NCBI GenBank assembly: GCA_947626755.1
Contig: CANQTP010000007.1
Coordinates: 20,175-84,174, forward strand
From: an uncultured Clostridia bacterium
GTDB taxonomy: Bacteria > Bacillota > Clostridia > Oscillospirales > Ruminococcaceae
Reading direction: 5' to 3'
Length of the DNA: 64,000 bases
Part shown: one piece after another, positions 42,940-51,346 of the stretch
How the letters are laid out: each line of letters opens with the position of its first letter
Numbering within the stretch: position 1 is the stretch's first letter
Notes under the pieces: model-generated
Told to the model about the DNA's origin: nothing
The model's database searches: none
What the model saw: only the letters and a program-made list of their open reading frames with translations
Program-made: the position numbers and the translations under genes

Positions 42940-43632
42940 ATGTCTGATATATCGGTCTCGGTGATAATAGCCTGCGGCGGGAATTCCACCCGCATGGAAG
43001 GGATAAACAAACAGCTTGCGGAGATCTGCGGAATACCTGTTGTTATACGTTCAATGCTTGCATTTGACGGCATAGAGGAAGTTTCCGAAATTATTGCCGC
43101 CGCAAGAGAAGAGGATATTCCCGAAATAGAGCGGCTTGCAAAGCAATATAATGTTACAAAGTTCGCAAAGGCTGTAAACGGCGGAGAAACGCGGCAGCAG
43201 TCGGTTTTCAACGCATTCATGCAGACGGACAAAGCAACGAGGTATATTGCCGTTCATGACGGAGCGCGTCCGCTTGTTTCCGCAGAACATATAAAAAAAT
43301 GCATAAAGGACGCTTCTGTGTTCGGCGGAGCAATTTTAGGCGTTCCCGTGAAAGACACACTGAAAGTCGTAAACGGCGGACTTATAACCGACACTCCCGA
43401 CAGGCGGAGCCTTTATATCGCACAGACTCCCCAGATATTCAGGCGGGATCTGTTTGTAAAGGGCATAAATTTTGCAAAAGACCACGATCTTGATTTTACG
43501 GACGACTGTCAGCTTGCGGAAGCCGTAGGCGTAAAAGTCTGCGTTTCCCCATCGGATTATATCAATATAAAGATCACCACACAGGAAGATCTGGATATTG
43601 CGGAAGCGTTCCTGAAAAGGAGGGAAAGCTGA
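42940..43632 (+). CDS. ispD: 2-C-methyl-D-erythritol 4-phosphate cytidylyltransferase
   Basis: This 230-residue MEP-pathway enzyme transfers CMP to methylerythritol phosphate. The N-terminal nucleotide-binding segment is [20 protein letters not shown] (family SAAGxGxRMGxxxxKQ; here ACGGNSTRM). [35 protein letters not shown] and TQTPQIF-like [11 protein letters not shown] follow, then TDDCQLAE. Its stop overlaps the ispF start by one base (TGATG), so the two enzymes are coupled. Confidence 0.95.
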   Translation: MSDISVSVIIACGGNSTRMEGINKQLAEICGIPVVIRSMLAFDGIEEVSEIIAAAREEDIPEIERLAKQYNVTKFAKAVNGGETRQQSVFNAFMQTDKATRYIAVHDGARPLVSAEHIKKCIKDASVFGGAILGVPVKDTLKVVNGGLITDTPDRRSLYIAQTPQIFRRDLFVKGINFAKDHDLDFTDDCQLAEAVGVKVCVSPSDYINIKITTQEDLDIAEAFLKRRES

Positions 43633-44111
43633 TGATCCGCATAGGTCACGGTTATGATGTCCACAGGCTTACGGAGGGGCGAAAGCTGATCCTCGGCGGC
43701 GTTGAGATCCCACATGAAAAGGGCTTGCTGGGACATTCCGATGCGGACGTTCTCGTCCACGCGATAATGGACGCACTCCTTGGCGCGATTGCCCTTGGAG
43801 ACATAGGAAAGCATTTCCCCGATACATCTTCAGAATATGAAGGCGCGGACAGCATTGAACTGCTAAAAAAAATCGGCGGGATAATTTCCGAAAACGGCTT
43901 TTCAGTGGGAAATATCGACAGCACTATAATTTGCCAAGCGCCGAAATTGGCAGGATATATCCTTAAAATGCGGGAAAATATAGCTTCCGCGCTGAAATGC
44001 GATATTTCCCGCGTAAGCGTGAAAGCCACCACCGAAGAAGGACTTGGATTTTCAGGAGCAAAAGAGGGCATTGCCGCTCACGCGGTATGCGTTGTTGCCG
44101 ATAATAATTAA
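43632..44111 (+). CDS. ispF: 2-C-methyl-D-erythritol 2,4-cyclodiphosphate synthase
   Basis: This 159-residue trimeric zinc enzyme of the MEP isoprenoid pathway shows the family start [63 protein letters not shown], with both metal-binding His/Asp clusters. [23 protein letters not shown] ends it. It is directly coupled to ispD and followed by a terminator. Confidence 0.98.
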   Translation: MIRIGHGYDVHRLTEGRKLILGGVEIPHEKGLLGHSDADVLVHAIMDALLGAIALGDIGKHFPDTSSEYEGADSIELLKKIGGIISENGFSVGNIDSTIICQAPKLAGYILKMRENIASALKCDISRVSVKATTEEGLGFSGAKEGIAAHAVCVVADNN

Positions 44112-44146
44112 GCGCTCCCCTTTTCAAGAGAAGCGCTTTTATTTTA
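44110..44146 (+). terminator. Terminator after ispF
   Basis: AAGCGCT and AGCGCTT pair around a partly paired CCCCTTTTCAAGAG loop, followed by TTTATTTTAATTT. The stem begins inside the ispF stop codon. Confidence 0.7.
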
Positions 44147-44629
44147 ATTTATCGCGGCAATTGCAATATTTAAATACGCCGCAAATAATACCCAGATAAA
44201 ATATGGAATATTTAAATTTCCCGCAAATATTTTTATTTTCCGAAAATCGACTATCATTTTTAAAATAAGCACAAGCAGGAAAATTATTATCCCCGCCGAG
44301 AGCCATAATTTTTCAAATCTGAAAAATACTATGCTCCATGAAAAATTTACAAATAATTGCGTGCGGTAATTTTTTAATGCGGATCTAATATCGTCCTCGT
44401 AAGCTTGGGAATTTTTTATCATGTATGCGGAAATTCCCATAACGGCATAAAGTATCGTCCAGACTACGGGAAATAACCAAGCGGGCGGCAGAAGCGGCGG
44501 CTCGCGGTATTTTATAAAAGATCCCCCGAAGCCGCCTGTCAGCAGCGCGGAAAGCGCGCCTGCAAGTTCTGCGGAAATTATGTATATAAACAGTTCTACA
44601 AAATTTATTTTATTTTTTTCGCTTTTCAT
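44144..44629 (-). CDS. tspO: TspO/MBR family membrane protein
   Basis: This 161-residue five-helix membrane protein has the diagnostic loop 'YREPPLLPPAWLFPVVWTILYAVMGISAYMI'. Later conserved Trp/Asn positions include NFSWSIVFFRFEKLW (family NxxWSxxFF) and the last helix YFIWVLFAAYLNIAIAAIN. TspO proteins bind porphyrins and are linked to stress, but the physiological function is unsettled. Its ribosome binding site GGAGGG lies within a hairpin arm that ends at the ATG, so translation may be conditional. Confidence 0.92.
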   Translation of the reverse strand: MKSEKNKINFVELFIYIISAELAGALSALLTGGFGGSFIKYREPPLLPPAWLFPVVWTILYAVMGISAYMIKNSQAYEDDIRSALKNYRTQLFVNFSWSIVFFRFEKLWLSAGIIIFLLVLILKMIVDFRKIKIFAGNLNIPYFIWVLFAAYLNIAIAAIN

Positions 44630-44676
44630 AAGACAGCCCTCCGTTTTTTAATTTTTATGCGGAAAGGCTGTCTTTT
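44630..44676 (-). promoter_or_regulatory. Hairpin sequestering the tspO ribosome binding site
   Basis: On the minus strand AAGACAGCCtTTCCG pairs with CGGAGGGCTGTCTT, immediately followed by ATG. The GGAGG ribosome binding site is inside the 3' arm. The same structure could act as a weak terminator for the anti-sigma gene upstream. Confidence 0.55.
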
Positions 44677-44683
44677 ATGATCT

Positions 44684-45799
44684 TTAAAAAATATTTTCTA
44701 TTATTTCTTTTGTTTCGGGACTTACGCCGCTGTCAATTATTACAGGCTGAAATTCATCAAGGACAATATACCTGTGACCCGCCGCCTGAACCGTTCGGGA
44801 ATAAACGATTTTATTTCCCGTGCTGTCGGTAAATATTGCATAAATATCAGCGAGAAAACGTCCGTTTTCATAATCGAGCCGCAGATTTTCATTCAGAAAT
44901 TCATCGCAGTATATGCCGCTTTCTCTTATTTTTGCAAACCTTTCATTCAACAGCAAAATGTATTCTTCATTTTTCTTTATGCTGTCGGAAAAACTATTTA
45001 CATTTCCGCCGTTATTTATAACGCTCCGCACAATATCCGCCTGAAATACATCGGAGGGTTTGAAAGAAACATCAAGTTCGTAATTTATAAATATATTGAA
45101 ATCATCATTTGTATCTTCGGTGCTGCAATTTATGGTATATAATGAAAAGTTGTAGTCGTAAGCTTCATATTGTATATAAAATGTCACATCGGGCAGCCCT
45201 TCGGTTTTTACAACAAACTCGCAGTCGTGCCATATTCCGCCGCTGTATGTCCTGTCAAAATCTATTTTCGTATTTTTATCCTTGATGTAATTATAATATT
45301 TTTTTATCATGTTTTTGCAGTGTTCGCGGCAGGGATCGGCAATATCTGTTTTCGTTCCGTTTTTTATCATAGCAGATGTTATTAAAACAGAATTATTTAT
45401 ATCAAGATTTTTTACCGCATTTTCCGCATCGCCGCTGCAAATGCTTTCCATTATTTTTTTTGCTTCATTGGTATAATGTATTCCGCTTATGGAATCGTAA
45501 CGATCGTTTATTCCACTATAAGCCAGAAATCCTTCCCAGCCTGCAAATACCGCAAGGCACAGCGCAAGGGAAATTGCAAGAAATTTATGGCGGGAAAGCT
45601 TTTTCTTCAATTTTTTAAACGGCTTTTCGGGGGAATTTTTTACTTCTTTTTCTGACTTTACCTCGCTTTTATAGTCCTTTAAAAGTGAGGAACACACGGG
45701 ACATTCCGCGATGTGCTTTTCTATTTCCGCGGAAGTTTCCGCAGAGCAAAGCCCGTCACAGTAATTGGGCAGCAGATCCTGCACAACAGCACATTTCAT
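44684..45799 (-). CDS. Zinc-finger anti-sigma factor with extracytoplasmic domain
   Basis: This 371-residue membrane protein has an N-terminal ZAS-type zinc finger (CDGLCSAETSAEIEKHIAECPVCSSLL; His-x3-Cys-x2-Cys) that would hold the cognate sigma factor. A basic linker and one transmembrane helix (FLAISLALCLAVFAGWEGFLAY, ~72-93) follow. The ~270-residue outer domain shows no family I recognise and may sense the signal. It begins 4 nt after the sigma factor stop, the classic order for an ECF pair. Confidence 0.85.
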   Translation of the reverse strand: MKCAVVQDLLPNYCDGLCSAETSAEIEKHIAECPVCSSLLKDYKSEVKSEKEVKNSPEKPFKKLKKKLSRHKFLAISLALCLAVFAGWEGFLAYSGINDRYDSISGIHYTNEAKKIMESICSGDAENAVKNLDINNSVLITSAMIKNGTKTDIADPCREHCKNMIKKYYNYIKDKNTKIDFDRTYSGGIWHDCEFVVKTEGLPDVTFYIQYEAYDYNFSLYTINCSTEDTNDDFNIFINYELDVSFKPSDVFQADIVRSVINNGGNVNSFSDSIKKNEEYILLLNERFAKIRESGIYCDEFLNENLRLDYENGRFLADIYAIFTDSTGNKIVYSRTVQAAGHRYIVLDEFQPVIIDSGVSPETKEIIENIF

Positions 45800-45803
45800 A
45801 ACA

Positions 45804-46289
45804 TCATTTCCTTTCGTTAAGTTTTTTCAAAATCATTTCCTTTGCGCGGAAAAATGTTACCCGCGCCCAGCCGTCCGACTTTTCAAAAATATCTCCTATT
45901 TCCTTGTAGGAAAGTTCGCTGAATATCCGCAGGGAAAATACTTCCTTGTACGGCTCTTCAAGGGTGTGAAGTATCTTGTGTATATCAAGGATCTGTTCCT
46001 TGTTTTCATACCGCAGGACAATATTATCCTCGTCGGGGATCTCGCTGTCCTCAACGGAAATATTTTTACGCTCGCTTTTCCGCAGATAGTCAGTATAAAG
46101 ATTTTTTGCAATTTCGCAGAGCCAGACGGACATTTTGCAGTTTCCTTTATAATTGTCGATATTTTTTACCGCGCGGTAAAATGTTTCGGAAGTCAGTTCT
46201 TCGGCAATATCCGCGTTTCGGCATCTGTTTAACAGAAAGCCGTAGACGGTCTTTGCATAAAGTCTGTATATTTCTTCAAGGTCGGACAT
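45804..46289 (-). CDS. ECF-type RNA polymerase sigma factor
   Basis: This 161-residue extracytoplasmic-function sigma factor consists of region 2 (YRLYAKTVYGFLLNRCRNADIAEELTSETFYRAVKNIDNYKG, MSVWLCEIAKNLYTDYLRK). Region 4 follows (EPYKEVFSLRIFSELSYKEIGDIFEKSDGWARVTFFRAKEMILKKL). I choose the ATG at 46289 (MSDLEEIY), spaced seven bases from AAAGGGGG. The track's ATG at 46295 is too close. A candidate self-recognised promoter lies just upstream. Its regulon beyond itself and the anti-sigma gene is not visible. Confidence 0.92.
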   Translation of the reverse strand: MSDLEEIYRLYAKTVYGFLLNRCRNADIAEELTSETFYRAVKNIDNYKGNCKMSVWLCEIAKNLYTDYLRKSERKNISVEDSEIPDEDNIVLRYENKEQILDIHKILHTLEEPYKEVFSLRIFSELSYKEIGDIFEKSDGWARVTFFRAKEMILKKLNERK

Positions 46290-46313
46290 CTTCATACCCC
46301 CTTTGTCAATTAA

Positions 46314-46339
46314 GACGTATTACGATCGGAAATGTTACA
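46314..46339 (-). promoter_or_regulatory. Candidate ECF-type promoter of the sigma/anti-sigma operon
   Basis: On the minus strand TGTAAC, 16 nt, then CGTC. The AAC/CGTC signature matches ECF promoters of the Bacillus SigX/SigM/SigV kind, and no TTGACA/TATAAT pair is seen in the gap. It begins within the T-run of the preceding terminator. Confidence 0.6.
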
Positions 46340-46368
46340 AAAAATCCTCGGATAAAATTATCCGAGGA
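46338..46368 (-). terminator. Terminator after the XRE regulator gene
   Basis: TCCTCGGATAA tt TTATCCGAGGA is a perfect 11-bp stem followed on the minus strand by TTTTTTG. Confidence 0.88.
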
Positions 46369-46379
46369 GAATTTGTTAT

Positions 46380-46958
46380 TTATTTCTGTTTTTTGCTTTT
46401 TGTTTTTTCGGTCTTTGCGGTTTTGGCTGTTTTAGCTTTTCTTGCGGTTTTTTCGGGTTTCTCGGCTGTGGGAACTTTTTTCATAAAATTCATTCCGTCA
46501 AACATATTTACGACCGTTTCCCCGGGCTGCCTCGTGCAGCGGGCATATTCTATCATAATAAGCGATCTGATCGTCTCGATCGCATTTGCATCAAGTCTGG
46601 TGAATACTTCGGGACAGCTTTCCGTAAGACTGAGCATCATCTTTTCCGCAGAAGTATCTTCAAAATTTATGCTGTCAATAAACTTATGCGGAAATGCGTC
46701 CGTTCCGCGGACAAGATCATGAGTTTCTTCCTTATTATCAAAAAAGAATATCAGCGACAGATAGGTACTCCAGCCCATAGGACGGTCTCCGCGCTCTATT
46801 GCGCCGTATGTCTGGCGCGAAACACCTATTACATTTGCAACATCGTCCTGAGAAATACCCGCTTTGAGACGCAGAAAAGGCAGTTCCTTTTTCAGTTCGG
46901 CTATATAAGTTTTTCTTTCAGCTGTTGTCAGCAGCTTTTTGAATGCCTGTTTTTTCAT
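46380..46958 (-). CDS. XRE-family helix-turn-helix regulator with Lys/Ala-rich tail
   Basis: A 192-residue protein. Residues ~24-70 form an HTH_3 domain (LPFLRLKAGISQDDVANVIGVSRQTYGAIERGDRPMGWSTYLSLIFFF). The middle is unassigned, and the C-terminal ~30 residues are a basic repeat (EKPEKTARKAKTAKTAKTEKTKSKKQK) that could bind nucleic acid. The start at 46958 (MKKQAFKKLL) follows GAGGTGAT; the track's start at 47036 begins upstream of any site. It is monocistronic and lies next to the ECF operon, though a regulatory link is unproven. Confidence 0.85.
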   Translation of the reverse strand: MKKQAFKKLLTTAERKTYIAELKKELPFLRLKAGISQDDVANVIGVSRQTYGAIERGDRPMGWSTYLSLIFFFDNKEETHDLVRGTDAFPHKFIDSINFEDTSAEKMMLSLTESCPEVFTRLDANAIETIRSLIMIEYARCTRQPGETVVNMFDGMNFMKKVPTAEKPEKTARKAKTAKTAKTEKTKSKKQK

Positions 46959-47007
46959 AAATATCACCTCATGAAAAAATTGTTGAATATTGGATTCTAT
47001 GTCCATA

Positions 47008-47036
47008 ATTATACAATAGATAACGCAAAATCTCAA
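47008..47036 (-). promoter_or_regulatory. Promoter of the XRE regulator gene
   Basis: On the minus strand TTGAGA and TATAAT are separated by 17 nt, about 45 nt upstream of the chosen start. Confidence 0.6.
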
Positions 47037-47099
47037 TAATTTTCACAGTAAATTTGCATAATATTAACAGAAAATATAATAAATGTCCTCTTACTTTCC

Positions 47100-47128
47100 T
47101 TGACAAATGCGGAGTTTTGAGTTATCAT
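47100..47128 (+). promoter_or_regulatory. Promoter of the hisS T-box transcript
   Basis: TTGACA and TATCAT are separated by 17 nt, upstream of T-box Stem I. Confidence 0.65.
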
Positions 47129-47139
47129 TATATAAAACT

Positions 47140-47400
47140 ATTAAAAGCTGTGATCGGGACAGTAACGGATACCCCGTTCCAAAGAGAGGGCGGCATTGCG
47201 CTGAAACTGCCTGTTCGGTTATCCTGTGAAACACACCCGTGAGCTTCCATGTGTAAATCGTGTAATTTTTTCACGAAAAGCATGGGCGTTTCCCGCGTTA
47301 AGGAACAATGAGGTCTGCAATTCTTTTGCTTTGCAGATGAAATTGGGTGGTACCACGGTTTTTCTGCCGTCCCTTTGCGGGGCGGCTTTTTGATTTTTTG
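47140..47400 (+). ncRNA. T-box leader of hisS, histidine specifier
   Basis: Stem I is seen with CGGG/CCCG at its base and AGAGAG near 47184. The specifier CAC (47232-47234) is followed by A, just before the CCCG strand. The T-box GGGTGGTACCACGG lies at 47345-47358. The terminator GCCGTCCC/GGGGCGGC (47366-47386) is followed by TTTTTGATTTTTT. Uncharged tRNA-His should raise hisS expression, and possibly that of genes downstream. Confidence 0.92.
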
Positions 47401-47418
47401 TTATAAGGAGAATTTATT

Positions 47419-48732
47419 ATGTCGGTTATTGCAAACAGACCATACGGCACAAAGGACGTTCTTCCCGCAGAAGTAAACAAGTGGCAGACTGTGGAACGCT
47501 GCGCCGCCGAAACTGCCGAGTATTTCGGGTTCAGGGAGATACGTTTCCCCACATTTGAAAATACAACACTTTTCAAGAGAAGCGTAGGCGACACCACAGA
47601 CGTTGTGCAGAAAGAAATGTACAGCGTTACCGCAAAGAGCCGCGACAACGGCAAAGATCCCGAAGAATTTACTCTCCGTCCCGAGGGAACGGCAGGCGCG
47701 GCAAGAGCGGCTATCGAAAACGGACTTCTCAACGAAGCACTCCCGCAGAAAGTTTATTACATGATCTCCTGCTTCCGCCACGAAAAGCCGCAGGCGGGCA
47801 GACTGCGGGAATTTCACCAGTTCGGCGCGGAAATGTACGGCAGTAAGGACGCTTCCGCCGATGCGGAAGTCATCGCTCTGGCGCGTTCGCTTCTGGACAG
47901 TCTGGGACTGGAAAATGTGGAGCTTTTCATAAACTCCATCGGCTGTCCGAAATGCCGCGCGGAATACCACAAGGCTCTGAAAGAGTATTTCGGGAAGCAC
48001 AAGGACGAACTCTGCCACACCTGTCTCGACCGTTTAGAGCGTAATCCCATGCGTATCCTTGACTGTAAAAGCCCTATCTGTCAGGGAATAGCCAAGGACG
48101 CGCCCGTTATCCTTGATTTTCTCTGTGAGGAATGTTCCGCGCACTTTGAAAAGCTGAAAACTCTGCTTAACGATATGGGGATAAAATTCAGCGTTGACCC
48201 GAAGATCGTCCGCGGGCTGGATTATTACACCAAAACAGTATTTGAATTCATAACCAACGACATCGGCGCACAGGGAACTGTCTGCGGCGGCGGACGTTAT
48301 GACGGACTTATCGAACAGCTTGGGGGAAATCCCCTGCCCGCGCTCGGATTTGCCATGGGACTGGAAAGAATTATAATGACCATGGAAAACGCAGGCGTGG
48401 AATTTGTTCCCGAAAATAAGTGCGAACTTTACATTGCGACCATGGGCGAAGCGGCACAGCGGAAGGCGGCAGTTCTTACAAATGATCTCCGCGCCGACGG
48501 ATTCTTTGTGGAGACCGACACCATGAACCGCGGACTCAAACCGCAGATGAAGTATGCCAACAAGATAGGTGCGGTGTTCACAATGGTTCTCGGCGACAAC
48601 GAACTTGAAACAGGAAAGGCAAAACTCAAGAACATGGAAACAGGCGAGCAGACCGACATTGCCCTTGACGAAAGATTTGCGGAGAACTTCTATTACAATA
48701 TCACATCTTTAAAGTTGAAATTGGACAGTTGA
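47419..48732 (+). CDS. hisS: Histidyl-tRNA synthetase
   Basis: This 437-residue class II synthetase shows the HisRS N-terminus RPYGTKDVLPAE, motif 2 YYMISCFRHEKPQAGRLREFHQFGAEMYG and the histidine-specific VRGLDYYTKTVFEF. Motif 3 is LPALGFAMGLERIIM. A C-terminal anticodon-binding domain spans ~340-437. A Cys cluster (CPKCRAEYH, CHTC, CEEC) near residues 178-240 is a zinc-site-like feature seen in some clostridial HisRS. It is controlled by the His T-box. aspS, its usual partner in Firmicutes, is separated from it here by a repeat and a phosphoesterase gene. Confidence 0.97.
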   Translation: MSVIANRPYGTKDVLPAEVNKWQTVERCAAETAEYFGFREIRFPTFENTTLFKRSVGDTTDVVQKEMYSVTAKSRDNGKDPEEFTLRPEGTAGAARAAIENGLLNEALPQKVYYMISCFRHEKPQAGRLREFHQFGAEMYGSKDASADAEVIALARSLLDSLGLENVELFINSIGCPKCRAEYHKALKEYFGKHKDELCHTCLDRLERNPMRILDCKSPICQGIAKDAPVILDFLCEECSAHFEKLKTLLNDMGIKFSVDPKIVRGLDYYTKTVFEFITNDIGAQGTVCGGGRYDGLIEQLGGNPLPALGFAMGLERIIMTMENAGVEFVPENKCELYIATMGEAAQRKAAVLTNDLRADGFFVETDTMNRGLKPQMKYANKIGAVFTMVLGDNELETGKAKLKNMETGEQTDIALDERFAENFYYNITSLKLKLDS

Positions 48733-48742
48733 GCCCTGCTCC

Positions 48743-48946
48743 AGAGTTGAGAGTTGAGAGTTAAGAGTTGAGAGTTAAGATGTTGACATAAAACGTTAGT
48801 GTTCCGGTCTCAATTCAATATAAAGCGGAGTTGGGACATAGATTGCATCTTGCTTTATCTCACGGCAGGCATTAATTTGAAAATCACAAAACTTCGCCTG
48901 AAAGGGTGCAGGCTCAGCCTGCTCTCAACTCTCCACTCTTAACTCT
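48743..48946. repeat. Heptamer-bounded inverted-repeat element, copy C
   Basis: The left end agagttgagagttgagagtt and the right end ctctccactcttaactct are inverted heptamer arrays. TTTATCTCACGGCAGG, CCTGAAAG and GTGCAGGCTCAGCCTGCTC are shared with copy B. ttgacataaa.cgttagt is shared in part with copy A. The right end abuts GCGAGGTG, the ribosome binding site of the phosphoesterase gene. The track's N-terminal MQAQPALNSPLLTL extension is translated repeat and is not real. Confidence 0.8.
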
Positions 48947-48965
48947 GAAAAGCGAGGTGTTAAGT

Positions 48966-49496
48966 ATGATTTATTATACTGCGGATCTTCATATCGGGCA
49001 CGCAAATATTATAAAATACTGTAACCGACCTTTTGAAACCGTTGAGGAAATGGATCAGACCATTATTGACAACTGGAACAGCGTTGTGCGGGAAGATGAT
49101 GATGTTTACATTGTCGGAGATGTGTTTTTTAAGGGCAATCCCAATATTTTTATGCCGAAAATGAAAGGCAGGAAACACCTTATAGTCGGCAATCATGACG
49201 CTAACCTTGTAAGCACCGCAAGCTACTGCAAACATTTTGAAACGATCAAAAAATATCTATGCATTGAAGATAAAGGACGTCATGTGGTGCTGTTCCACTA
49301 CCCCATACTTGAATGGTCAGGCTATTATCACGGCACTTACCACGTTTACGGACATATCCACAACAACGACAATGAAACAAATCACATAATGACAAAAGTC
49401 CCCAACGCGTTCAACGCAGGCGTGGACGTGAACGATTTTACACCGCAAACCCTCGATCAGCTTATTGCAAGGCATAAGCTTGATCTTCAAAATTAA
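48966..49496 (+). CDS. Calcineurin-like metallophosphoesterase
   Basis: A 176-residue phosphoesterase. Metal-binding motifs appear in order: YYTADLHIGHANII (D-x-H), VYIVGDVFF (GD), IVGNHD (GNHD), VVLFHYPI and HVYGHIHNN (GHxH). The group 'HANIIKYCNRPFETVEEMD' is common in small predicted phosphodiesterases of unknown substrate, some encoded on phages or mobile regions. It starts at 48966 with GAGGTG upstream, right after repeat copy C. It sits between hisS and aspS, which suggests a later insertion. Confidence 0.9.
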   Translation: MIYYTADLHIGHANIIKYCNRPFETVEEMDQTIIDNWNSVVREDDDVYIVGDVFFKGNPNIFMPKMKGRKHLIVGNHDANLVSTASYCKHFETIKKYLCIEDKGRHVVLFHYPILEWSGYYHGTYHVYGHIHNNDNETNHIMTKVPNAFNAGVDVNDFTPQTLDQLIARHKLDLQN

Positions 49497-49524
49497 ATCT
49501 TATTTCTGAAAGGAAGTTTTTAAA

Positions 49525-51303
49525 ATGGCAGACACTATGAAAGGTCTGAAAAGAACACACTACTGCGGCGAAGTCCTCAAAGCGGGACAGACCGTTACCG
49601 TTGGCGGATTCGTTGACACCGTCCGCGATAAAGGCGGGATAATATTCATCGTTCTCCGCGACAGAACAGGCGTTGTTCAGCTGACTTTTGACGAAACCAG
49701 CGACAAGGCGGTCTTTGAAAAAGCGTCTTCCTGCCACTCGGAATATGTTGTAATGGCAAAAGGCGTTGTCCGCGAACGTGAAAGCATCAACGAGAAGATC
49801 GCCACGGGACGCGTGGAAATTTTCGTTGACGATCTGCGTATCCTCGCAAAAGCCCAGACCCCGCCTTTTGAAATTGTTGACAACACAAACACCAACGAGG
49901 AACTCCGTCTCAAATACCGTTATCTTGATCTGAGAAGAAAAACTTTGCAGGATAACATTATAACCAGAAGCAAGATCGCAAGATCCGCCCGCGAATATTT
50001 CTATGAAAACGGATTTATCGAGATCGAAACTCCTATGATGATAAAATCCACTCCCGAAGGCGCGCGGGATTATCTCGTTCCTTCCAGAGTACACCCGGGA
50101 AAATTCTATGCTCTGCCCCAGTCTCCGCAAATTTACAAGCAGCTTCTGATGATAGCGGGATTTGACCGCTATGTGCAGCTTGCAAGATGTTTCCGCGATG
50201 AGGATCTCCGCGCGGACAGACAGCCCGAATTTACACAGATAGACCTTGAAATGTCCTTTGTGGACGTGGAAGATATTCTGCAAATGGGCGAAGGATTTGT
50301 AAAGCGTATCTTTAAAGATGTTCTGGATATTGACATTCCCACACCGCTGCCGAGACTCACATACACAGACGCTATGAACCGTTACGGTTCGGACAAGCCC
50401 GATACGCGTTTCGGAATGGAGATACAGGATATTTCAGATCTTGTGAAAAACTGCGGCTTCGGAGTGTTCACTTCCGCAATTGAAGCGGGCGGCTCGGTTC
50501 GGGCGATCGTTGCAAAGAACGCCGCTGCCGTTCTCACAAGAAAGGAAATAGACAAGCTTACAGAATATGTCAAAGGCATAGGCGCGAAAGGACTTGCCTA
50601 TGTCCGCTGGGTAGAGGACGCTCCAAGCTGCTCTTTTGCAAAATTCATGGCAGAGGGCGAGCTTGAAAACATTCTGAAAGCCCTCGGCGCGGAAAAGGGA
50701 GATGTTGTGCTTATCGTTGCGGACAAGAACAGCGTAACGCTTCCCACACTGGGCGCGCTTCGTCTGAAAGTGGGAAAACAGCTTGACCTTATCCCCGAGG
50801 GAAAGTTCAATTTCCTGTGGATAACCGAGTTCCCGTTCTTTGAGTATGACGAGGAAAGCGGCGAATGGCTCGCAATGCACCACCCGTTCACAATGCCCAT
50901 GGACGAATGTCTGCAATATCTTGACAATGCGCCCGAGAAAGTTTTCGCAAAGGCTTATGACCTCGTTCTGAACGGCACGGAACTTTCCAGCGGTTCTATA
51001 CGAATTACCGACTATGAACTCCAACAGAAAATGTTCAAGGCTCTCGGCTTGACCGATGAGGAAATAGAAGCAAAGTTCGGATTCCTTGTAGACGCTTACA
51101 AATACGGCGCCGCTCCCCACGGCGGAATGGGTATCGGACTTGATCGTCTTACCATGATAATGTGCGGTGCGGACAGTCTCCGCGATGTAACGGCGTTCCC
51201 GAAAGTACAGAACGCTTCCGAGCTGATGTCCGCCTGTCCGTCGCCTGTTGACAAGGACAGTCTGGATATTCTGGGCATTTCGGTAAATGCAAAAGAAGAA
51301 TAA
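49525..51303 (+). CDS. aspS: Aspartyl-tRNA synthetase
   Basis: This 592-residue class II synthetase of the bacterial type has an N-terminal OB-fold anticodon domain (VTVGGFVDTVRDKGGIIFIVLRDRTGVVQL), LRLKYRYLDLRR, and motif 2 FDRYVQLARCFRDEDLRADRQPEFTQIDLEMSF. A GAD insertion domain spans ~300-420, and motif 3 is GGMGIGLDRLTMIM. The length and GAD domain indicate the bacterial rather than the archaeal form. It probably belongs to the hisS T-box operon historically. No promoter of its own is obvious. Confidence 0.98.
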   Translation: MADTMKGLKRTHYCGEVLKAGQTVTVGGFVDTVRDKGGIIFIVLRDRTGVVQLTFDETSDKAVFEKASSCHSEYVVMAKGVVRERESINEKIATGRVEIFVDDLRILAKAQTPPFEIVDNTNTNEELRLKYRYLDLRRKTLQDNIITRSKIARSAREYFYENGFIEIETPMMIKSTPEGARDYLVPSRVHPGKFYALPQSPQIYKQLLMIAGFDRYVQLARCFRDEDLRADRQPEFTQIDLEMSFVDVEDILQMGEGFVKRIFKDVLDIDIPTPLPRLTYTDAMNRYGSDKPDTRFGMEIQDISDLVKNCGFGVFTSAIEAGGSVRAIVAKNAAAVLTRKEIDKLTEYVKGIGAKGLAYVRWVEDAPSCSFAKFMAEGELENILKALGAEKGDVVLIVADKNSVTLPTLGALRLKVGKQLDLIPEGKFNFLWITEFPFFEYDEESGEWLAMHHPFTMPMDECLQYLDNAPEKVFAKAYDLVLNGTELSSGSIRITDYELQQKMFKALGLTDEEIEAKFGFLVDAYKYGAAPHGGMGIGLDRLTMIMCGADSLRDVTAFPKVQNASELMSACPSPVDKDSLDILGISVNAKEE

Positions 51304-51305
51304 TA

Positions 51306-51346
51306 AAAACTGCTGTATTCCGCAGGGAGTACAGCAGTTTTCTTTT
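51306..51346. terminator. Terminator between aspS and the GH5 gene
   Basis: AAAACTGCTGTA and TACAGCAGTTTT form a perfect 12-bp stem with T-rich flanks. It lies between convergent genes. Confidence 0.85.

Noticed and set aside
48906-48965. N-terminal extension MQAQPALNSPLLTLKS of the phosphoesterase
   Set aside because: It is translated repeat sequence, also present out of frame in copy B. A strong ribosome binding site precedes the ATG at 48966.
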